Below, in pieces: positions 61,986 to 64,000 of a stretch of DNA of 64,000 bases. The stretch is from CAWCKS01 sp963763485. GTDB taxonomy: Bacteria > Pseudomonadota > Alphaproteobacteria > Rhizobiales > Xanthobacteraceae. The position numbers and the translations under genes are program-made. Under the pieces are notes generated by a model. That model was not told the origin of the DNA, made no database searches, and saw nothing but the letters and a program-made list of their open reading frames with translations. The stretch is from assembly GCA_963763485.1 (NCBI GenBank), contig CAVXOW010000003.1, positions 124,001 through 188,000 of the forward strand, in the 5' to 3' direction. Each line of letters starts with the position of its first letter. Position 1 is the stretch's first letter.

Positions 61986-63257
61986 ATGCAGATCGTCGAT
62001 AGACGTCTCAATCCCGGGGGCAAGAGCCTCGAGAATCGCCAGAAATTTCTTCGCCGCGCCAAGGCATTGATGCAGCGCGCGGTGAAGAAATCGTCCGAGA
62101 CCAAGGACATCCGCGATGTTCTTGAGGGAGGCGAGGTCGAGGTTCCGCTCGACGGATTGAACGAGCCGTCGTTTCAGCGCGGCAGCCGCTCGCGGGACAT
62201 GGTGCTGCCCGGCAACAAGCAGTTCAGCGAAGGCGATCATATTCCGCGGCCGCCGGAAGAGGGCGGCGGACGGCCGAGCGGGCCGGGCGAGGGCGACAGC
62301 GAGGATGCGTTCCGCTTCGTGCTGACGCGCGAGGAGTTCCTCGACTTCTTCCTCGACGATCTCGAATTGCCTGATCTCGCCAAGCGCTCGCTGACCGAGA
62401 CCGAGGCCTTGGGTATCCGCCGCGCGGGCTATACGACCTCGGGCTCCCCGGCCAACATTTCCGTCGGGCGTACGGTACGGCTGGCAATGGCGCGTCGCGT
62501 CGCGCTCGGCCGGCCGCGGCCGAAAGCAATCGAGGCGCTTGAAGCCGAACTGGCGGAGGCGCAAGGCGAGCGCAAGGACGAACTGGCTAAACAGATCGAG
62601 GCGCTGAAGTCGAAGCTGCGCCGCATTCCCTATCTCGATCCGATCGACATTCGTTACCGCCGCTTCGAGACCGAGCCGCGGCCGGTCACGCAGGCGGTGA
62701 TGTTCTGCATGATGGACGTGTCGGGTTCGATGTCCGAGCACATGAAGGACCTTGCCAAGCGGTTCTACATGCTGCTCTACGTGTTCCTGACCCGACGCTA
62801 CAAGCGGGTCGACATCGTGTTCATTCGTCACACCGACCGTGCCGAGGAAGTCGACGAAGAGACATTCTTCCGCGGCCCGGCCTCCGGCGGCACGCTGGTG
62901 TCGAGCGCGCTCGAAGCGATGGTCGAGATCGTCAAGACGCGTTACCGGCCGAGCGAGTGGAACATTTATGCGGCCCAAGCCTCCGACGGCGACAATCCAC
63001 ATTCCGACGGCGAGCGCACGGCGTCGCTGCTGACACAGTCGATCCTGCCGGTGACACAATATTTTGCTTATCTCGAGGTCGGCGAGGAGGTGGAATCGTT
63101 TGCGATGCCGAATTCGACGCTGTGGACCCTCTATGAGCAACTGCAAGCACACGGCGAGCAGCTGTCGATCCGCAAAGTGAACAATAGGAACGAGATCTAT
63201 CCGATCTTCCGCGACCTGTTTCAGCGCCGCACTGCTCCTCAAAAGGTGTCCGCATGA
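61986..63257 (+). CDS. DUF444 (YeaH) family VWA-domain protein
   Basis: This 423-residue protein of the YeaH family acts with PrkA and SpoVR in an unsolved stress pathway. The N-terminal part is basic (RRAKALMQRAVKKSS) with a Gly/Pro-rich patch; the C-terminal half is a von Willebrand A domain with a MIDAS motif FCMMDVSGSMSEHM near residues 240-253. ASDGDNPHSDG supplies the later MIDAS Asp. The 49-bp gap from prkA and overlap with spoVR (ATGA) support an operon. Confidence 0.9.
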   Translation: MQIVDRRLNPGGKSLENRQKFLRRAKALMQRAVKKSSETKDIRDVLEGGEVEVPLDGLNEPSFQRGSRSRDMVLPGNKQFSEGDHIPRPPEEGGGRPSGPGEGDSEDAFRFVLTREEFLDFFLDDLELPDLAKRSLTETEALGIRRAGYTTSGSPANISVGRTVRLAMARRVALGRPRPKAIEALEAELAEAQGERKDELAKQIEALKSKLRRIPYLDPIDIRYRRFETEPRPVTQAVMFCMMDVSGSMSEHMKDLAKRFYMLLYVFLTRRYKRVDIVFIRHTDRAEEVDEETFFRGPASGGTLVSSALEAMVEIVKTRYRPSEWNIYAAQASDGDNPHSDGERTASLLTQSILPVTQYFAYLEVGEEVESFAMPNSTLWTLYEQLQAHGEQLSIRKVNNRNEIYPIFRDLFQRRTAPQKVSA

Positions 63258-64000
63258 GCACGCAAACCGGCGAACGTCTGTTCGAGAGCGCGGATTGGGA
63301 TTTTTCGACCCTGCAGCGCATCCACGATGCGTGCGAGGAGGTCGCGCGCGTCGAACTCGGGCTCGATACCTATCCGAACCAGATCGAGGTCATCACCGCC
63401 GAGCAGATGCTCGACGCCTACGCCTCCGGCGGGATGCCGCTGTTCTACCGTCACTGGTCATTCGGCAAGCACTTCGCCACTCATGAGGCGTTCTATCGCA
63501 AGGGCTGGCGCGGGCTCGCTTACGAGATCGTCATCAACTCGTCGCCGTGCATTTCCTACCTGATGGAAGAGAACACCGCGACGATGCAGGCGCTGGTGAT
63601 CGCGCATGCAGCGTTCGGCCACAACCACTTCTTCAAGAACAATTACGTGTTCAGGCAGTGGACCGATGCGGAAGGGATTCTCGAATACCTCCGCTTCGCC
63701 AAGGCCTATGTCTCGAGCTGCGAAGAGCGCTACGGCACGACTGCGGTCGAGCGCACGCTGGACGCGGCCCATGCGCTGATGTCGCACGGCATCTTCCGCT
63801 ATCCCGGCCATAGGCGTCAGGACCTGCGAACCGAGGAGCGGCGCCAGCGCGAACGGCGGGTCCATGAGGAACGTGTGTTCAATGACCTCTGGCGCACGGT
63901 GCCGTCGGGACCGCGAAAGACGTCGTCGGAGCTGACGGTCGAACGCCGGCGGAACCTGCTCGGGTTGCCGCAGGAGAATGTTCTTTATTTTCTCGAAAAG
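63254..64000 (+). CDS. SpoVR family protein (5' part; runs off the window)
   Basis: The first 249 residues match SpoVR/YcgB proteins, soluble proteins of unknown activity named after a sporulation gene but widespread in non-spore-formers. Conserved are LELGLDTYPNQIEVITAEQML, YRHWSFGKHFATHE, and the His-rich HAAFGHNHFFKNNYVF, which may hold a metal. The C-terminal half lies beyond base 64000. The ATG overlaps the DUF444 stop by 4 bases, so it is coupled. Confidence 0.93.
   Translation, partial: MSTQTGERLFESADWDFSTLQRIHDACEEVARVELGLDTYPNQIEVITAEQMLDAYASGGMPLFYRHWSFGKHFATHEAFYRKGWRGLAYEIVINSSPCISYLMEENTATMQALVIAHAAFGHNHFFKNNYVFRQWTDAEGILEYLRFAKAYVSSCEERYGTTAVERTLDAAHALMSHGIFRYPGHRRQDLRTEERRQRERRVHEERVFNDLWRTVPSGPRKTSSELTVERRRNLLGLPQENVLYFLEK

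Noticed and set aside
1..64000. tRNA, rRNA, riboswitch, prophage, transposase or integrase genes
   Set aside because: None seen in any gap; the repeats found are palindromic and non-coding.

Overview
The window is a high-GC chromosomal segment from an alphaproteobacterium, most likely a Bradyrhizobium/Rhodopseudomonas-type member of the Nitrobacteraceae. The evidence is the gene set (ParE, PhaC, hom-glpX, RecJ, EF-P with EpmA/EpmB, MinCDE, PrkA-DUF444-SpoVR), several palindromic intergenic repeats that I recall as typical of those genomes, and regulatory sites of alphaproteobacterial type: a CtrA box before minC, an EcfG-like promoter before prkA and a FixK/FNR box at 52.6 kb. I see no rRNA, tRNA, transposase, prophage or CRISPR array.

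Layout. 1-5.7 kb: 5' part of parE (minus), a DedA membrane protein, a metallo-hydrolase, a PaiB-like protein, argC overlapping an ElaA-type acetyltransferase, and a MAPEG protein. 5.8-12.1 kb: phaC (minus) facing a small lipoprotein, then a PLP aminotransferase, hom and glpX. 12.1-18 kb: a metabolic block (acetyltransferase, metallo-hydrolase, enoyl-CoA hydratase, acyl-CoA ligase, threonine-dehydratase-like enzyme with a divergent ArsR regulator, HAD phosphatase). 18.7-23.6 kb: a minus-strand copper island (CopD, COG4315 protein, relic copC, DJ-1/PfpI protein, PCuAC chaperone, CopC, outer-membrane protein, DUF2946). 23.8-29 kb: methyltransferase, VOC protein, second enoyl-CoA hydratase, haloacid dehalogenase, recJ. 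29-33 kb: membrane proteins and two peptidoglycan enzymes. 33-36 kb: efp, epmA and epmB, the EF-P beta-lysylation set. 36-45 kb: 2-hydroxyacid dehydrogenase, a thiolase-like/DUF35 pair, DUF47-Pit phosphate uptake, metallophosphoesterase, cyclic-nucleotide-binding protein, amidohydrolase. 45-50 kb: a repeat-rich accessory stretch with broken genes. 50-54.5 kb: small membrane proteins, a coupled two-gene module of unknown function and a FixK-box-led pair. 54.6-59.7 kb: a PAS hybrid kinase divergent from minCDE. 60-64 kb: prkA, DUF444 and spoVR (incomplete).

A striking feature is the number of single-base disruptions. I count at least 20 apparent one-base indels in 15 reading frames, about three quarters of them +1, plus one in-frame TAG in an acyl-CoA ligase. 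In nearly every case a second frame continues the same conserved protein at once, so the events are recent or are sequence errors. The split genes are annotated over their full repaired span, with the break given. Essential genes (argC, hom, glpX, recJ, efp, minCDE and the visible part of parE) are intact.

Numbers, identities and family names come from reading the sequence and from memory of the families. No search was run.
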